NCBI GenBank assembly: GCA_900314825.1
Contig: OMWS01000006.1
Location: 1 to 64,000, forward strand
Direction: 5' to 3'
Length of the DNA stretch: 64,000 bases
Source of the DNA: an uncultured Veillonellaceae bacterium
GTDB lineage: Bacteria > Bacillota > Negativicutes > Selenomonadales > Selenomonadaceae
Shown: piece after piece, positions 1-8,745 of the stretch
Layout of the letters: the number at the start of each line of letters is the position of its first letter
Position numbering within the stretch: position 1 is the stretch's first letter
The notes under the pieces: model-generated
Databases searched by the model: none
Told to the model about the DNA's origin: nothing
What the model saw: the letters and a program-made list of their open reading frames with translations, nothing else
Translations under genes and position numbers: made by a program

Positions 1-9
1 ATTCAGCAT
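1..9 (-). CDS. First codons of a gene running off the left edge
   Basis: Only the start is visible: an ATG (complement of 7-9) reading Met-Leu-Asn, preceded at the proper distance by GCAGGAGG (complement of about 20-27) and by a TATAAT-like -10 element (complement of 42-47). The -35 region is poor. The gene would run leftward out of the window, so nothing can be said of its product. Confidence 0.45.
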
Positions 10-128
10 GGCGGTCGGTCCTCCTGCAAATTGGTACTTCCATTATACAGGAAGTTGCGGAAGGAATCGACCTGTCAGAGGAACTTTTTCAGCAGCCTCT
101 ATGTATCGAAGCATATCGTAGTATGAAT

Positions 129-240
129 TGCTTCGAATCTACATGAATCTCGTTTTGCCATCGCACCCTTGTACCCTTTCCACCGCTTCGCAGTCCCCCT
201 TCCCCTGAGGGGAAGGCTGCTGTATTCGGGACTTTCCGCG
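129..240. repeat. Partial copy of the dispersed palindromic repeat (one arm)
   Basis: The stretch contains ATCGCACCCTTGTACCC, then CCACCGCTTCGCAGTCCCCC and the hairpin TTCCCCTGAGGGGAAGG. The same blocks recur in gaps near 5.5, 8.5, 21, 36, 50 and 62.7 kb. It lies just downstream of the phosphorylase gene. No coding potential is credible here. Only the right arm of the element is present, so this is a truncated copy. Confidence 0.75.
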
Positions 241-253
241 ACCGATGCTTCTT

Positions 254-1108
254 TTATCCCTTGCTCGAACTTTCGTTATACACGTCCTTGAGGAGCGTCT
301 CTTTCCGCAAACTTTCGCACTCGCAATGCTTGTCATCCGCATCAATCGAACGGATCGTGTCGAGCAAGATTTCTCCGATCATCGGCGCGTCGTCGTAGAA
401 GATGTCGGCCATGTCCTCGTGCGACCAAGCGCGGCGGATGCCTTCGCCGTAGTTCACCGTGAAGTAGAGGCCGGCGTAGCAGGCGCCGATCTCGCGGGCG
501 AGGTAGACTTCGGGCGCGATGCTCTGGCCGACGATGTCGGCGTGCCCCTGCATCATCGCGACCTCGGCCGGGCTCTCGAAGTGGCGACCGTCCGTCACGG
601 CATACGTGCCGCGCGTGAAAATGCGGCCATCGAAATGCTTCCGCGTCGCAGCGATGAGCGCCTTACGCAGCTCTGGGCACAGCGCGTCGCGCATGATGAG
701 GAGATAGCGTCCGTCGAGCATGACATCCTTGCGGCACGAGAGGTCGAGATAATCATCAGGAATCAAAAAATCGCGCAGGTCGAGCAGCTTGTTCACCGTG
801 CCGACGCCGCCTTCCGAAAGGATGCGCTTCACGCCCGCTTCACGGAATACCCAGAACACCTGCCGCGACGCATCAGCACGCGTCACGCCGGACCGCCAGC
901 CATGCATGCGGCACGTCAACACGCGCTTGTCGCCGACGGAAAACAATCGCATCGCCGGGCTCGCGCCATACGGCGTCGCAAAGTGGAGTTCGTCCGCGAG
1001 GATGGTCACGTCCGCGTCTTTCGTCCGCGCAGGAAAATCACTCGACAGCGTTCCCGAGCCTCCGACGAGGCCGAACGAAGCCTGCGGGACTTGCTCTAAC
1101 AATTTCAT
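254..1108 (-). CDS. MTAP/PNP-family nucleoside phosphorylase
   Basis: Probable purine nucleoside or methylthioadenosine phosphorylase (PNP/UDP phosphorylase superfamily), cleaving a nucleoside with phosphate. The 284-residue length fits the family. The N-terminal phosphate loop reads GLVGGSGTL, matching the IGGTG loop of MTAP. The segment SIAPEVYLAREIG, around residue 215, matches the MTAP substrate-loop block with PEV and an acidic switch residue. Differences from textbook MTAP, such as RMHGWRSG where RHG is usual, leave the substrate open. The start has AAGGTGATATAAA before the ATG. It is the last gene of the leftward four-gene run that begins at 4324. Confidence 0.7.
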   Translation of the reverse strand: MKLLEQVPQASFGLVGGSGTLSSDFPARTKDADVTILADELHFATPYGASPAMRLFSVGDKRVLTCRMHGWRSGVTRADASRQVFWVFREAGVKRILSEGGVGTVNKLLDLRDFLIPDDYLDLSCRKDVMLDGRYLLIMRDALCPELRKALIAATRKHFDGRIFTRGTYAVTDGRHFESPAEVAMMQGHADIVGQSIAPEVYLAREIGACYAGLYFTVNYGEGIRRAWSHEDMADIFYDDAPMIGEILLDTIRSIDADDKHCECESLRKETLLKDVYNESSSKG

Positions 1109-1128
1109 TTTATATCACCTTCCGGTTT

Positions 1129-2094
1129 TCATATTTCAATATGTTCCATGACCGATTTTATTTGTCTGGCCGCTGTCTCTGTCAGATATACACGATTCAA
1201 TTGTGCTTTCTGGTATTGCAGATACGTTCCCTTCGTGATTTCTACGAGTTTGGCTGTAAAGAATCGTTCCCAACTGAAAAAATCAGCGCTCTCGATATGT
1301 TCCGACGGATTCTCTAAAATTTCACGCAAAGTTCTCGAATCCATCAGCCCCGACTTCAAAATCAACCATTCAAAGGATTCTGGCAGATACAGAAACGCCC
1401 GCGGATGCAGGCGCAATTCTTTCTCCACGCGATTCATTTCCGCGCCGAACGCTGCGCCGTCCGCAATGATCAACGTGCACGCCTCATCCGACAACTGCTT
1501 CAAGCGTGTGAATATTTGAGAACTCCCGCCTGCTGACAGACATTCCACACCCTTCGAGCAACTAGAAGAAAAGAAATCAAAGCCCGAATTGCTGTCCTCC
1601 GTGATGATGCGCGCAGGACGAACAGTTTCGCTGGGGGCGAGATTACCGTAGATACGATAAAATTCATTGTACGTCTGTCGTAACGATTTATATTTTCTCG
1701 ATTCATGAATGCCGTAGATTTCTTCGACGCTGTACGGCAGCATCGGCAGACGATTCCGCGTGATAAGGACATAATAGTTGTCGCTGTCTTTGACGAGCTC
1801 GGCAAATGCTTCGGTCGTGATAAATTCGTGTTCTTCGTCAATGAAGACGATGGTGTCCGCCGTATTGCGCAAAAGAAGCTGCCAATTCCGATCGTCTGCG
1901 AGCACATAGCAAGGTTTGTCACAGGTGAGGCGCACGCCGCTTTCGCTGCTGCCGTCTCCATACTCTAAGAGCATGTTGATGAGCTGCGTTTTTCCTGTCG
2001 CGCTGTCGCCTTGGACGACGGTGATGTTGCGTCGCAATTCAAAGTCATAGCGAACAACATTATTCTCTACTCTGACCGCGTGTTTCCCTCGCAT
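1129..2094 (-). CDS. P-loop ATPase-like protein of unknown role
   Basis: A 321-residue protein with a Walker A motif GDSATGKTQL near residue 30 and a Walker B-like strand TIVFIDEEHE near residue 85, so it probably binds ATP or GTP. No further domain is recognised; the C-terminal half lacks clear motifs. There is no signal peptide, so it should be cytoplasmic. AGAGGTGATCGG precedes the ATG. It lies 12 bp after the DUF4869-like gene and 20 bp before the phosphorylase gene, so the three are probably cotranscribed. The function is unknown; the pairing with the DUF4869-like gene suggests a joint role. Confidence 0.6.
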   Translation of the reverse strand: MRGKHAVRVENNVVRYDFELRRNITVVQGDSATGKTQLINMLLEYGDGSSESGVRLTCDKPCYVLADDRNWQLLLRNTADTIVFIDEEHEFITTEAFAELVKDSDNYYVLITRNRLPMLPYSVEEIYGIHESRKYKSLRQTYNEFYRIYGNLAPSETVRPARIITEDSNSGFDFFSSSCSKGVECLSAGGSSQIFTRLKQLSDEACTLIIADGAAFGAEMNRVEKELRLHPRAFLYLPESFEWLILKSGLMDSRTLREILENPSEHIESADFFSWERFFTAKLVEITKGTYLQYQKAQLNRVYLTETAARQIKSVMEHIEI

Positions 2095-2106
2095 CCGATC
2101 ACCTCT

Positions 2107-2544
2107 TCAAACGAAATCTCCCGCGATGGGAACGAGCTCTTTCATGCTATGCACAATGTCCCCCGTGTTGAGAATTTCGATTTCAAATGATGTTTCGCCG
2201 AAATCTAGCAAATGCCGGAGATTGATGGTGACGTCTCGTTCCTCCCCCATCTTGAGCAGCCAAGCGGCGCAGTTATCTCCGCAATTCGATGCGTTGAAAA
2301 TTTTCTCCGGTACCTGCCAGATAAGGATCAGTGTCTTCACGCCGCCTGACAAGCGTTCCGGAGGAATGGGGCCGAGCACGGGCGACTGAATGAGGTTCGG
2401 CCCTACGACTTCCGAACGATCGACATCGTGGATCATTTTCTTCGACCACGGTTCCAGCAACCACTCTGGCTGATACGTATTTTTGAAATACACGGACGGC
2501 TTCATGACGACACCGTCCATCGGCCCGTAAAATACATGAAGCAT
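2107..2544 (-). CDS. DUF4869-like protein
   Basis: A 145-residue cytoplasmic protein beginning MLHVFYGPMDG, which resembles the start of DUF4869 proteins; the length also fits. The middle contains NCGDNCAAWLL, a short Asn/Cys motif. The ATG at 2544 is chosen over the longer open frame because GAAAGGAAGATGCG supplies a ribosome site and the upstream extension overlaps the GGDEF gene in a low-complexity Ser/Arg-rich frame. It starts 16 bp after the GGDEF gene ends. The biochemical role of the family is not known to me. Confidence 0.6.
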   Translation of the reverse strand: MLHVFYGPMDGVVMKPSVYFKNTYQPEWLLEPWSKKMIHDVDRSEVVGPNLIQSPVLGPIPPERLSGGVKTLILIWQVPEKIFNASNCGDNCAAWLLKMGEERDVTINLRHLLDFGETSFEIEILNTGDIVHSMKELVPIAGDFV

Positions 2545-2560
2545 GTCGCATCTTCCTTTC

Positions 2561-4324
2561 TCACGACTGCGTGTCGGTTTCCGTTTCGCTCCGCAAGAAC
2601 ATACGGTCGCTTGCCCGCCGCCCGCCGTATTTTTCGCGCTTGTAGCGGTTCTTTTCCGCATACATGCGGTCGTCAGCAATCTTGACGTGTTCTTCAAAGG
2701 CTTTTGGCGTGTGCGGATCGTTTTCGCTGATGCCGCAGGAGATCGACGTGTCCTGCGGGAATCCGTCATGTCCTGCGAGGCGGTGGAGCTCGTCGCGGAC
2801 GGCGCGGATGAGCTGCGGGACGTACGGGATTTTTTCCTCGCGGACGACGACGATGAACTCGTCACCGCCGACGCGCGCGCAGATGGAGCCCGTCGTCGCG
2901 GGTGAAAAGATATCACCGATGATCTCGGCCGTCGCGCGCAGGAGCTTGTCGCCCGCCGCATGGCCGAAGAGGTCGTTCGCTTCCTTGAGGCCGTTCACGT
3001 CGAAGAACAGCACGGCGTACGACGCATCGAACGCGAGGCCTTTCGCCGCCTCGAAGCAGCCGGCGCGCGACAAGAGCCCCGTCAGCATATCCTGGAGTGC
3101 CAGGCGCTTGTAGACGCGGTTTTCCTGCGCCTGCGTGAGCTGGCCGACGAGCCGGTAGACGTACGTGAAGATGATTGTCAAGAGGAAAATCAAGAGGCCG
3201 CTCGCGATGAAGCGGTTCGCGATGAACGAGACGGGAAGCTTGAAGACGTTGAACAGATGATACTGGAACATGCCGAGGAACGCCGCCACGAATGTCGCCG
3301 TGAGGCCATAGCGGAACAAGATGTTCCACGGCGCCTCCTTGTGCAGCGGGTGGAATTTGTGCCAGACGAGCACGACGATGAACACGCAGAGCGTCGCGTG
3401 GAGATACGGCAAGATGGCTTTCAGCGTGAAAAGGCCAAAGACCTGTGACACGACAGCGAACAGGAAAAGCCCGAGGAACCAGGCGCGCGCGATCTGGTAA
3501 AAGCGGGCGCGGCTCGCGCTTGTTTCGACGAGGAGCAGATACGAGAGGAATGGCACGGGCAAAAACAGCAGCGCGCCGTACTCGACGCAGGCATCGAAAT
3601 ACGGGTCGGACGAAAAAACCGGCATGAGGCCTTGGTAGCCGATCATCCAGACGATGAACGCGATGGAAAACACGGCGAGCGCAAGGCCGCGCCGCACGAA
3701 TGGGACATGGCTCCAGAGTGCGAGCGGGATGAGCGCGGCCACGAGCACGACGAGCGCCGAGAGGAACAGCAAAAAGCAGAGCACGTTGTCCTCGAGCGGA
3801 TACTGCCAGCCCGTCTGCGCGTCCATGAGGTACATCGGCGCGAGGAAGACGTGCGCGCCATCCTGCATGGCCGTCATCTCGATCGTGATGTCATCGCCCC
3901 ATGCGTTTTCCGGGATCGGCACGGTGCGCCGGACGGCGCCGAAGAGTTTATAGGGCGCGACATCGCCCACGCCATAGCGGTCGAGCACGCGGCCATGCCA
4001 CGAGGCGCGGAAGCAGACATGCTCGGCGGTGAACGCGAGCACACCCTGGAGCCTGCTGAGCTCGCGCGGCAACGGCACCGTCACGACGGCACGGTCGCCG
4101 CGCATGAGCACAGGCGTCAGCGAGTCATCCTGCGTGACCTCGCCGCCGCGGTGGTAGATGGCGACATGCGCCATCGGCCGCAAATCGCCGCCACGCGGCT
4201 CCATCCAATGCTGGAAGAGGAACATATCCGCGACGAGCAGCAGCGCCACAGCCACGGAAAACACGAGGACAAGGCGCAGCGCCCAGCGCTCATTGGGGCG
4301 GTCGTTCCAGAAAGATAACTTCAT
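2561..4324 (-). CDS. Membrane-bound diguanylate cyclase (GGDEF)
   Basis: Synthesises the second messenger c-di-GMP from two GTP. About 587 residues: one N-terminal membrane helix (residues 13-36), an extracytoplasmic domain of roughly 150 residues, a block of about seven membrane helices, then a C-terminal GGDEF domain with an intact RVGGDEF active site near residue 525. The architecture resembles 7TMR-DISM cyclases. The inhibitory RxxD site expected a few residues before GGDEF is not evident, so product inhibition may be absent. The start at 4324 (MKLSFWND) is favoured by GAGGAGACGCATCCG upstream. It heads the run with the DUF4869-like, ATPase and phosphorylase genes. The external ligand is unknown. 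Confidence 0.9.
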   Translation of the reverse strand: MKLSFWNDRPNERWALRLVLVFSVAVALLLVADMFLFQHWMEPRGGDLRPMAHVAIYHRGGEVTQDDSLTPVLMRGDRAVVTVPLPRELSRLQGVLAFTAEHVCFRASWHGRVLDRYGVGDVAPYKLFGAVRRTVPIPENAWGDDITIEMTAMQDGAHVFLAPMYLMDAQTGWQYPLEDNVLCFLLFLSALVVLVAALIPLALWSHVPFVRRGLALAVFSIAFIVWMIGYQGLMPVFSSDPYFDACVEYGALLFLPVPFLSYLLLVETSASRARFYQIARAWFLGLFLFAVVSQVFGLFTLKAILPYLHATLCVFIVVLVWHKFHPLHKEAPWNILFRYGLTATFVAAFLGMFQYHLFNVFKLPVSFIANRFIASGLLIFLLTIIFTYVYRLVGQLTQAQENRVYKRLALQDMLTGLLSRAGCFEAAKGLAFDASYAVLFFDVNGLKEANDLFGHAAGDKLLRATAEIIGDIFSPATTGSICARVGGDEFIVVVREEKIPYVPQLIRAVRDELHRLAGHDGFPQDTSISCGISENDPHTPKAFEEHVKIADDRMYAEKNRYKREKYGGRRASDRMFLRSETETDTQS

Positions 4325-4383
4325 TCGGATGCGTCTCCTCGTTGTAATGAATTTGTTGCATCTATTGCTGACCGTAACACTCA

Positions 4384-4414
4384 CAGAAGCCTCTCCCCCA
4401 GGGGAAGGCTTCAG
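4384..4414. repeat. Hairpin, fragment of the dispersed repeat
   Basis: An inverted repeat (AAGCCTCTCCC and GGGGAAGGCTT) sits between mqnC and the GGDEF gene. It matches the hairpin arm of the window's palindromic repeats. It may end mqnC transcription, but no strong T run follows on either strand. Confidence 0.5.
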
Positions 4415-4427
4415 AACTTCCCACCGC

Positions 4428-5471
4428 TCAATACTTCTTGATGACTCGGTACTCCGTATCTCTCTGCGCGGGCGTGAAGCCGGCGGCTTTGATGAGGCGC
4501 ACCATCTTGTTCTGCGTCATGTCGTAGTTCGTGCCGGCGGCGCGGACGACATTTTCCTCGAGCATGATGCTGCCCGCATCGTCGGCGCCGAACGTCAGCG
4601 TGAGCTGGCCGATGCGCTCGCCCTGCGTGACCCACGAGCCCTGGATATGTTTGATGTTGTCGAAGAAGATTCGCGACACAGCGAGCGTCCGCATGTAGTC
4701 GATGGCCGAGACTTTTTCGCCCGCTTCGCCCGCGCGCTCGAGCTCCGTGTTGTGCGGCTGGAACGTCCAGAGGATGAACGCACGGAAGCCGCCCGTCTCG
4801 TCCTGGAGCTTTCGCACGCGCGTCATGCTCGCGATGCGCTCTGACATGGTCTCGCCGAGGCCGATGACCATCGTCGCCGTGCTCTCCATGCCGATGCTGT
4901 GCGCCGTGCGCATGACATCGAGGTAATCTGCCGTCGAGATTTTTTTCGGGCTCACGCGGCTCCGTACCGCATCGTCGAGGATCTCCGCGCCGCCGCCCGG
5001 CAAACTCGCGAGGCCCGCGTCTTGCAAGCGCAAAAGCGTTTCCTTGATGGACAGCCCGGCTTCCTTGGCGAAATGCTGGATTTCCGTCGCCGTGAACGAA
5101 TGGATAACGAGCTGCGGAAATTCGCGCTTGATGGCGCGCAGCATATCGAGATAATAGTCGAGCCCGAGCCCCGGATACAGCCCTCCTTGGATCATGACCT
5201 GCGTGCCGCCCGCCGCGACGGTCTCGCGGCACTTTTCTAAAATTTGTTCCGTGGAAAGCAAATACGCGCGCGGATCGTCCTGCTTGCAATAAAACGCGCA
5301 AAAGCGGCACTCGTTCTGGCAGACATTCGTATAGTTGATATTGCGGTCAATGAGGAACGTCGCAAGGTTGCCATAGCGTGCACGGCGGATCGCGTCAGCC
5401 TCGCGGCCGAGCGTCAAGAGGTCGCCATGCTGCAGAAGCTCGACGGCCTCGCGTTCTGTTAATCGATTCAT
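4428..5471 (-). CDS. mqnC: Cyclic dehypoxanthinyl futalosine synthase
   Basis: Radical-SAM enzyme of the futalosine menaquinone pathway; it cyclises dehypoxanthine futalosine. About 347 residues. The CxxxCxxC cluster motif reads CQNECRFC near residue 55 and will hold a 4Fe-4S cluster with S-adenosylmethionine. SLPGGGAEIL and the TMVIGLGET block are typical of the MqnC/MqnE/CofH group; MqnC is favoured over CofH because mqnE lies next door and no F420 genes are seen. The ATG at 5471 gives MNRLTEREAV, the usual N-terminus, with TGAGGT upstream; a longer in-frame start at 5513 is less likely. Confidence 0.9.
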   Translation of the reverse strand: MNRLTEREAVELLQHGDLLTLGREADAIRRARYGNLATFLIDRNINYTNVCQNECRFCAFYCKQDDPRAYLLSTEQILEKCRETVAAGGTQVMIQGGLYPGLGLDYYLDMLRAIKREFPQLVIHSFTATEIQHFAKEAGLSIKETLLRLQDAGLASLPGGGAEILDDAVRSRVSPKKISTADYLDVMRTAHSIGMESTATMVIGLGETMSERIASMTRVRKLQDETGGFRAFILWTFQPHNTELERAGEAGEKVSAIDYMRTLAVSRIFFDNIKHIQGSWVTQGERIGQLTLTFGADDAGSIMLEENVVRAAGTNYDMTQNKMVRLIKAAGFTPAQRDTEYRVIKKY

Positions 5472-5519
5472 ATAATATAATACCTCATCATGATTCAATG
5501 GTTGGATGGTCACGGAAAC

Positions 5520-5784
5520 AGCTCACAACCTGCAGCCTCTCCCTTTGGGAGAGGGGGACCGCGCCAGCGGTGGAGCGGGTCGCTTGCATATCCTATGAAT
5601 TCGTAGGCCGTTTGATATCGCCGGTGCGCGCAGTCACCCCAAATGTTTCGTGCGCGCACCCGCGAAGAGTTACGCCCTACGAACTCAACAAACGTACAGG
5701 GGACCCTTAGCCGTAAACGGCATAAGCGACCACTAAGCCGCTAAAGCGGCAAGTGTCTGCTTATCCACCGCTTCGCGGTCCCCC
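5520..5784. repeat. Composite palindromic repeat, copy between mqnC and mqnE
   Basis: Left arm: CCTCTCCCTTTGGGAGAGG followed by a CCGCGCCAGCGGTGGAGCGGG core. It is followed by an insert with TGAATTCGTAGG and GCGCGCACCCGCGAAGAG, also found near 21.1 and 36.0 kb. Next comes a second palindromic insert (CATAAGCGACC to GTCTGCTTATC around CCGCTAAAGCGG), then the right arm CCACCGCTTCGCGGTCCCC. No gene is credible here. Confidence 0.85.
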
Positions 5785-6077
5785 CAATGTCATTAAGTTA
5801 AGCGTGAAAGGCTCACAACCCAAGCCTCCCTCCTTGGAGGGAGGACAGGCGCAGAGCGAAGCGCAGCGCCAGGAGGGAGCGGCCTGTAGGTCGTACCAAT
5901 TCGTACGCCAAAACTCAGGCCCCGTGGCCGTACGTCGTAACATATCCGGGGACGTGCGCGCACGGGCGCTGTGTGACGACCTGCTGACTGTAATAAACTA
6001 CAGGCCGCTCCTCCCTGGGCCTGCCGGCCCTGTCCCTCCTCCAAGGAGGAGGGCTGTCTCTTAACTTAATGACATTG
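5785..6077. mobile_element. MITE-like element with 18-bp terminal inverted repeats
   Basis: A 293-bp segment bounded by perfect 18-bp inverted repeats: CAATGTCATTAAGTTAAG at 5785-5802 and its complement at 6060-6077. It splits the arm of the composite repeat: the left side ends CGCGGTCCCC and the right side resumes TCCCCTGAGGGGAAGG, a junction seen uninterrupted near 195-220. TCCCC occurs on both sides, but C runs make a target duplication ambiguous. The interior is palindromic and has no transposase, so it would need an enzyme supplied in trans. Confidence 0.75.
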
Positions 6078-6112
6078 TCCCCTGAGGGGAAGGCTGCAAA
6101 GGTTGCGACCCC
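6078..6112. repeat. Resumed arm of the interrupted composite repeat
   Basis: TCCCCTGAGGGGAAGGCTGC continues the arm broken by the 5785-6077 element. It ends directly at the mqnE stop codon and may serve as its weak terminator. Confidence 0.6.
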
Positions 6113-6114
6113 TT

Positions 6115-7200
6115 CTACCTCGCATGATAGAACGTATCCCGCTCCACAGGTTCCCATCCCGCTTCTTTGATGATGCGATTGAGTTGCGCTTTTGTGATCC
6201 CCGTCGACGTCTTCGCGCCGGCCGCGTGGATGATTTTTTCTTCGCCGATCGTACCGTCGAGGTCATCGGCGCCGAACTGGAGTGCGAGTTCGGCGATGGG
6301 GAGCGTCATCATGATCCAGAACGCCTTGATGTGCGCGATGTTGTCGAGGAACAGCCGCGACAGCGCCATCATCTTCAGGTCTTCCCACGCGCCGACGCGC
6401 GTGAGGTGGTATTCCTCGCCGAGCTTCGTGTGCGCGGGATGGAACGGGAACAGCATGAAGGCCTGGAAGCCCTTCGTATCGTCTTGAATGTCGCGAAGCG
6501 TCTGCAAATGCTCGAAGCGTTCGCGCACCGTCTCGATGTGGCCGTACATCATCGACGCATTCGTGCGGATGCCGAGCGCGTGCGCCGTGCGCATCGTCTC
6601 TTCCCACTCGGCCGCCGTCGCTTTTTTCGGGCAGATGATTTCGCGCACGCGGTCCGAGAGAATTTCCGCGCCGCCGCCCGGCAGCGAGTCGAGACCGGCG
6701 TCTTTCAAAATCGTCAAGATTTCGCGGATGCTCTTCCCTGTCGTGCGCGCGAAATTTACGATTTCGACGGGCGTGAAAGCCTTGCAGTCGGCCTGAGGCA
6801 GCGCCGCTTTGACCTGCCGCACGACGTTCACGTAGTAGTCAAACGGCTTGTCGGGATGCAGCGCCGAGACGATATGGATTTCCGAAAGGTTTTTCACCTG
6901 CTTCGCGTCTGCAAGGATGCGCGCGATGTCCTCCGTCTCGAGCACGTAGCCGCGCTTGTCGCCCGCTTCGACCTGGAATGCGCAGAGCGGGCAGTTCGAC
7001 GAGCAGATATTCGTGAGGTTGATGTGCCGGTTCACCGTGTAATAGACGGCCTGGCCGCTCGCGCGCTCCTTCGCCTGTCGCGCGCACGCGCCGAGGAACA
7101 AGAGATCATTGTCCTCATAGAGCGCCAGCGCGTCGTCGACCGTCAGCCGCTCGCCGCGCTCCGCTTTTTCGCGCGCCACAAGGATCTTATCCGCGCTCAT
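6115..7200 (-). CDS. mqnE: Aminofutalosine synthase
   Basis: Radical-SAM enzyme that makes 6-amino-6-deoxyfutalosine, the first committed step of the futalosine menaquinone route. About 361 residues, with the cluster motif CSSNCPLC near residue 70 and SLPGGGAEIL near residue 180. The start at 7200 (MSADKILVARE) is chosen because AGAAGGAAAA lies just upstream; the longer open frame passes through the promoter. It runs in the same direction as mqnC but the nested repeats lie between them. mqnA, mqnB and mqnD are not in this window. Confidence 0.92.
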   Translation of the reverse strand: MSADKILVAREKAERGERLTVDDALALYEDNDLLFLGACARQAKERASGQAVYYTVNRHINLTNICSSNCPLCAFQVEAGDKRGYVLETEDIARILADAKQVKNLSEIHIVSALHPDKPFDYYVNVVRQVKAALPQADCKAFTPVEIVNFARTTGKSIREILTILKDAGLDSLPGGGAEILSDRVREIICPKKATAAEWEETMRTAHALGIRTNASMMYGHIETVRERFEHLQTLRDIQDDTKGFQAFMLFPFHPAHTKLGEEYHLTRVGAWEDLKMMALSRLFLDNIAHIKAFWIMMTLPIAELALQFGADDLDGTIGEEKIIHAAGAKTSTGITKAQLNRIIKEAGWEPVERDTFYHAR

Positions 7201-7251
7201 TTTTCCTTCTGTCACGTCGTCACCTGTTTTCTTTAAAAATTCACTACTTTC

Positions 7252-7280
7252 ATTATATTTTCCCACCGCGAAAACGTCAA
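7252..7280 (-). promoter_or_regulatory. Promoter of mqnE
   Basis: Reading leftward, TTGACG (complement of 7275-7280), a 17-bp spacer and TATAAT (complement of 7252-7257) lie about 50 bp before the mqnE start. It is divergent from the nadA promoter. Confidence 0.7.
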
Positions 7281-7341
7281 CGCATTTCCCGCGCCGCCAC
7301 GCCCATTTCATAGGATTGACCGCATTGCGCCTGCTTTTTCC

Positions 7342-7370
7342 TTGCAAAAGCACGCCTTGCGTCGTATACT
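7342..7370 (+). promoter_or_regulatory. Promoter of nadA
   Basis: TTGCAA (7342-7347), a 17-bp spacer and TATACT (7365-7370) lie about 60 bp before the nadA start codon. Confidence 0.65.
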
Positions 7371-7432
7371 ATGACCAGTTTTTTGGCTGGCTGCCAGCCG
7401 ATGTCTATGGATTTGTTTTGAGGAGAGACACA

Positions 7433-8344
7433 ATGGAAGATATCATCGACGAAATCCTGCGGCTGAAAAAAGAGCGCAAGGCGATCATCCTCGCGCACCT
7501 TTACCAGCCGCAGGAAATCCAGGAAATCGCAGACTACACGGGCGACTCGTTCGGCCTGTCGCGCCAGGCGGCGGGGACGGACGCGGAGGTCATCGTCTTC
7601 TGCGGCGTGAAATTCATGGCCGAGACGGCGAACATCCTCGCGCCCGACAAGATCACGCTGCTGCCGGCCGCCGACGCGACGTGCCGCATGTTCACCGACA
7701 GCCTCACGGGCGAGGTCGCGGCGCTGCGCAAGGAAAAGCCGGACGCCGTCTTCGTCGCCTACGTCAATACGCCGGCGGCCGTGAAGGCCATGGCCGACAT
7801 CTGCTGCACATCATCGAACGCGGCGGCCGTCGTCGCCTCGATTCCCGAGGATAAAGAAATCGTCTTCCTCCCGGACGGCAACCTCGGCTCGTTCGCCGAA
7901 GAGCAGACGGGACGAAAATTTTATTGCTGGAAAGGCGGCTGCCCGACGCACATGGGACTGACCGTCGAGCAGCTCGCCGAGGCGAAAGCGAGCTATCCCG
8001 CCGCCCCCGTGCTCATGCACCCCGAGTGCCGGCCGGAGCTGCGCAAGATGGCAGACTACATCGGCTCGACGACCGGCATCATCAAATTCGCAGAGAAATC
8101 GGACGCGCAGGACTTCATCATCGCGACAGAGGAAGGCGTGCTCTACGAGCTCGAGACCCGCTGCCCGGGCAAAAAATTCCACCTCGCCTCGCGCCATATG
8201 CTCTGCCCGAACATGAAGAAGACGACGCTCGAAAAGGTGCGCGACGCGCTCCAGACGCTCGAGCCCCGCGTCGTCGTCCCGCAGGACATCCGAGAAAAAT
8301 CCGTCGCGGCGCTCGAGAAGATGCTCGCGATTACGGGGAAGTAA
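7433..8344 (+). CDS. nadA: Quinolinate synthase
   Basis: Condenses iminoaspartate with dihydroxyacetone phosphate to quinolinate, using a 4Fe-4S cluster. 303 residues, a normal length for the short NadA form. Cluster cysteines lie in DATCRMF, in the CWKGGCPTH block and in RHMLCPNM. The N-terminal KKERKAIILAHLYQ and ADYTGDSFGLS blocks are family hallmarks. The ATG at 7433 follows GAGGAGAGACACA. nadB and nadC follow on the same strand after a 400-bp repeat-filled gap, completing the aspartate-to-NAD branch. Confidence 0.96.
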   Translation: MEDIIDEILRLKKERKAIILAHLYQPQEIQEIADYTGDSFGLSRQAAGTDAEVIVFCGVKFMAETANILAPDKITLLPAADATCRMFTDSLTGEVAALRKEKPDAVFVAYVNTPAAVKAMADICCTSSNAAAVVASIPEDKEIVFLPDGNLGSFAEEQTGRKFYCWKGGCPTHMGLTVEQLAEAKASYPAAPVLMHPECRPELRKMADYIGSTTGIIKFAEKSDAQDFIIATEEGVLYELETRCPGKKFHLASRHMLCPNMKKTTLEKVRDALQTLEPRVVVPQDIREKSVAALEKMLAITGK

Positions 8345-8397
8345 TTCGCTGTAGATCATTGCGAATCCCCGATTTGTTTCATCTGTTGCCGACCGTA

Positions 8398-8685
8398 ACA
8401 TCTACAGCAGCCTTCCCCTTTGGGGAAGGGGGACCGCGTCAGCGGTGGAAAGGGTACTTGGGTGCGATTGGTAACAAAATACTAGATGCAACATAGCAGT
8501 ACGGCTTCTGAGGACGTGTTGCTATGTAAGGACGAGCTGTTTGCTCAGCTATCGCACCCTTGTACCCGCTCCACCGCTTCGCGGTCCCCCTCCGCCCTGC
8601 GGGCATAAGCGACCACTACGGCGCTGAAGCGCCGAGTGCCTGCTTATCCCAGAGGGAGAGGCTGCTGGAAATGTTACGGTCGCAT
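8398..8685. repeat. Composite palindromic repeat between nadA and nadB
   Basis: Left arm: CTTCCCCTTTGGGGAAGG and GGACCGCGTCAGCGGTGG, ending GGGTGCGAT. A central insert of about 75 bp contains the imperfect repeat CATAGCA/TGCTATG. The right arm begins ATCGCACCCTTGTACCCG with CCACCGCTTCGCGGTCCCC, and carries the CATAAGCGACC...TGCTTATC palindrome before closing at GAGGCTGCTGG. The two arms point at each other, so the whole can fold back. No gene is seen. Confidence 0.85.
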
Positions 8686-8745
8686 CCATACGAAAATACG
8701 TTAGTAATTGTAACGGTTCATATAATAGAAAGAAGCAACAAGACC

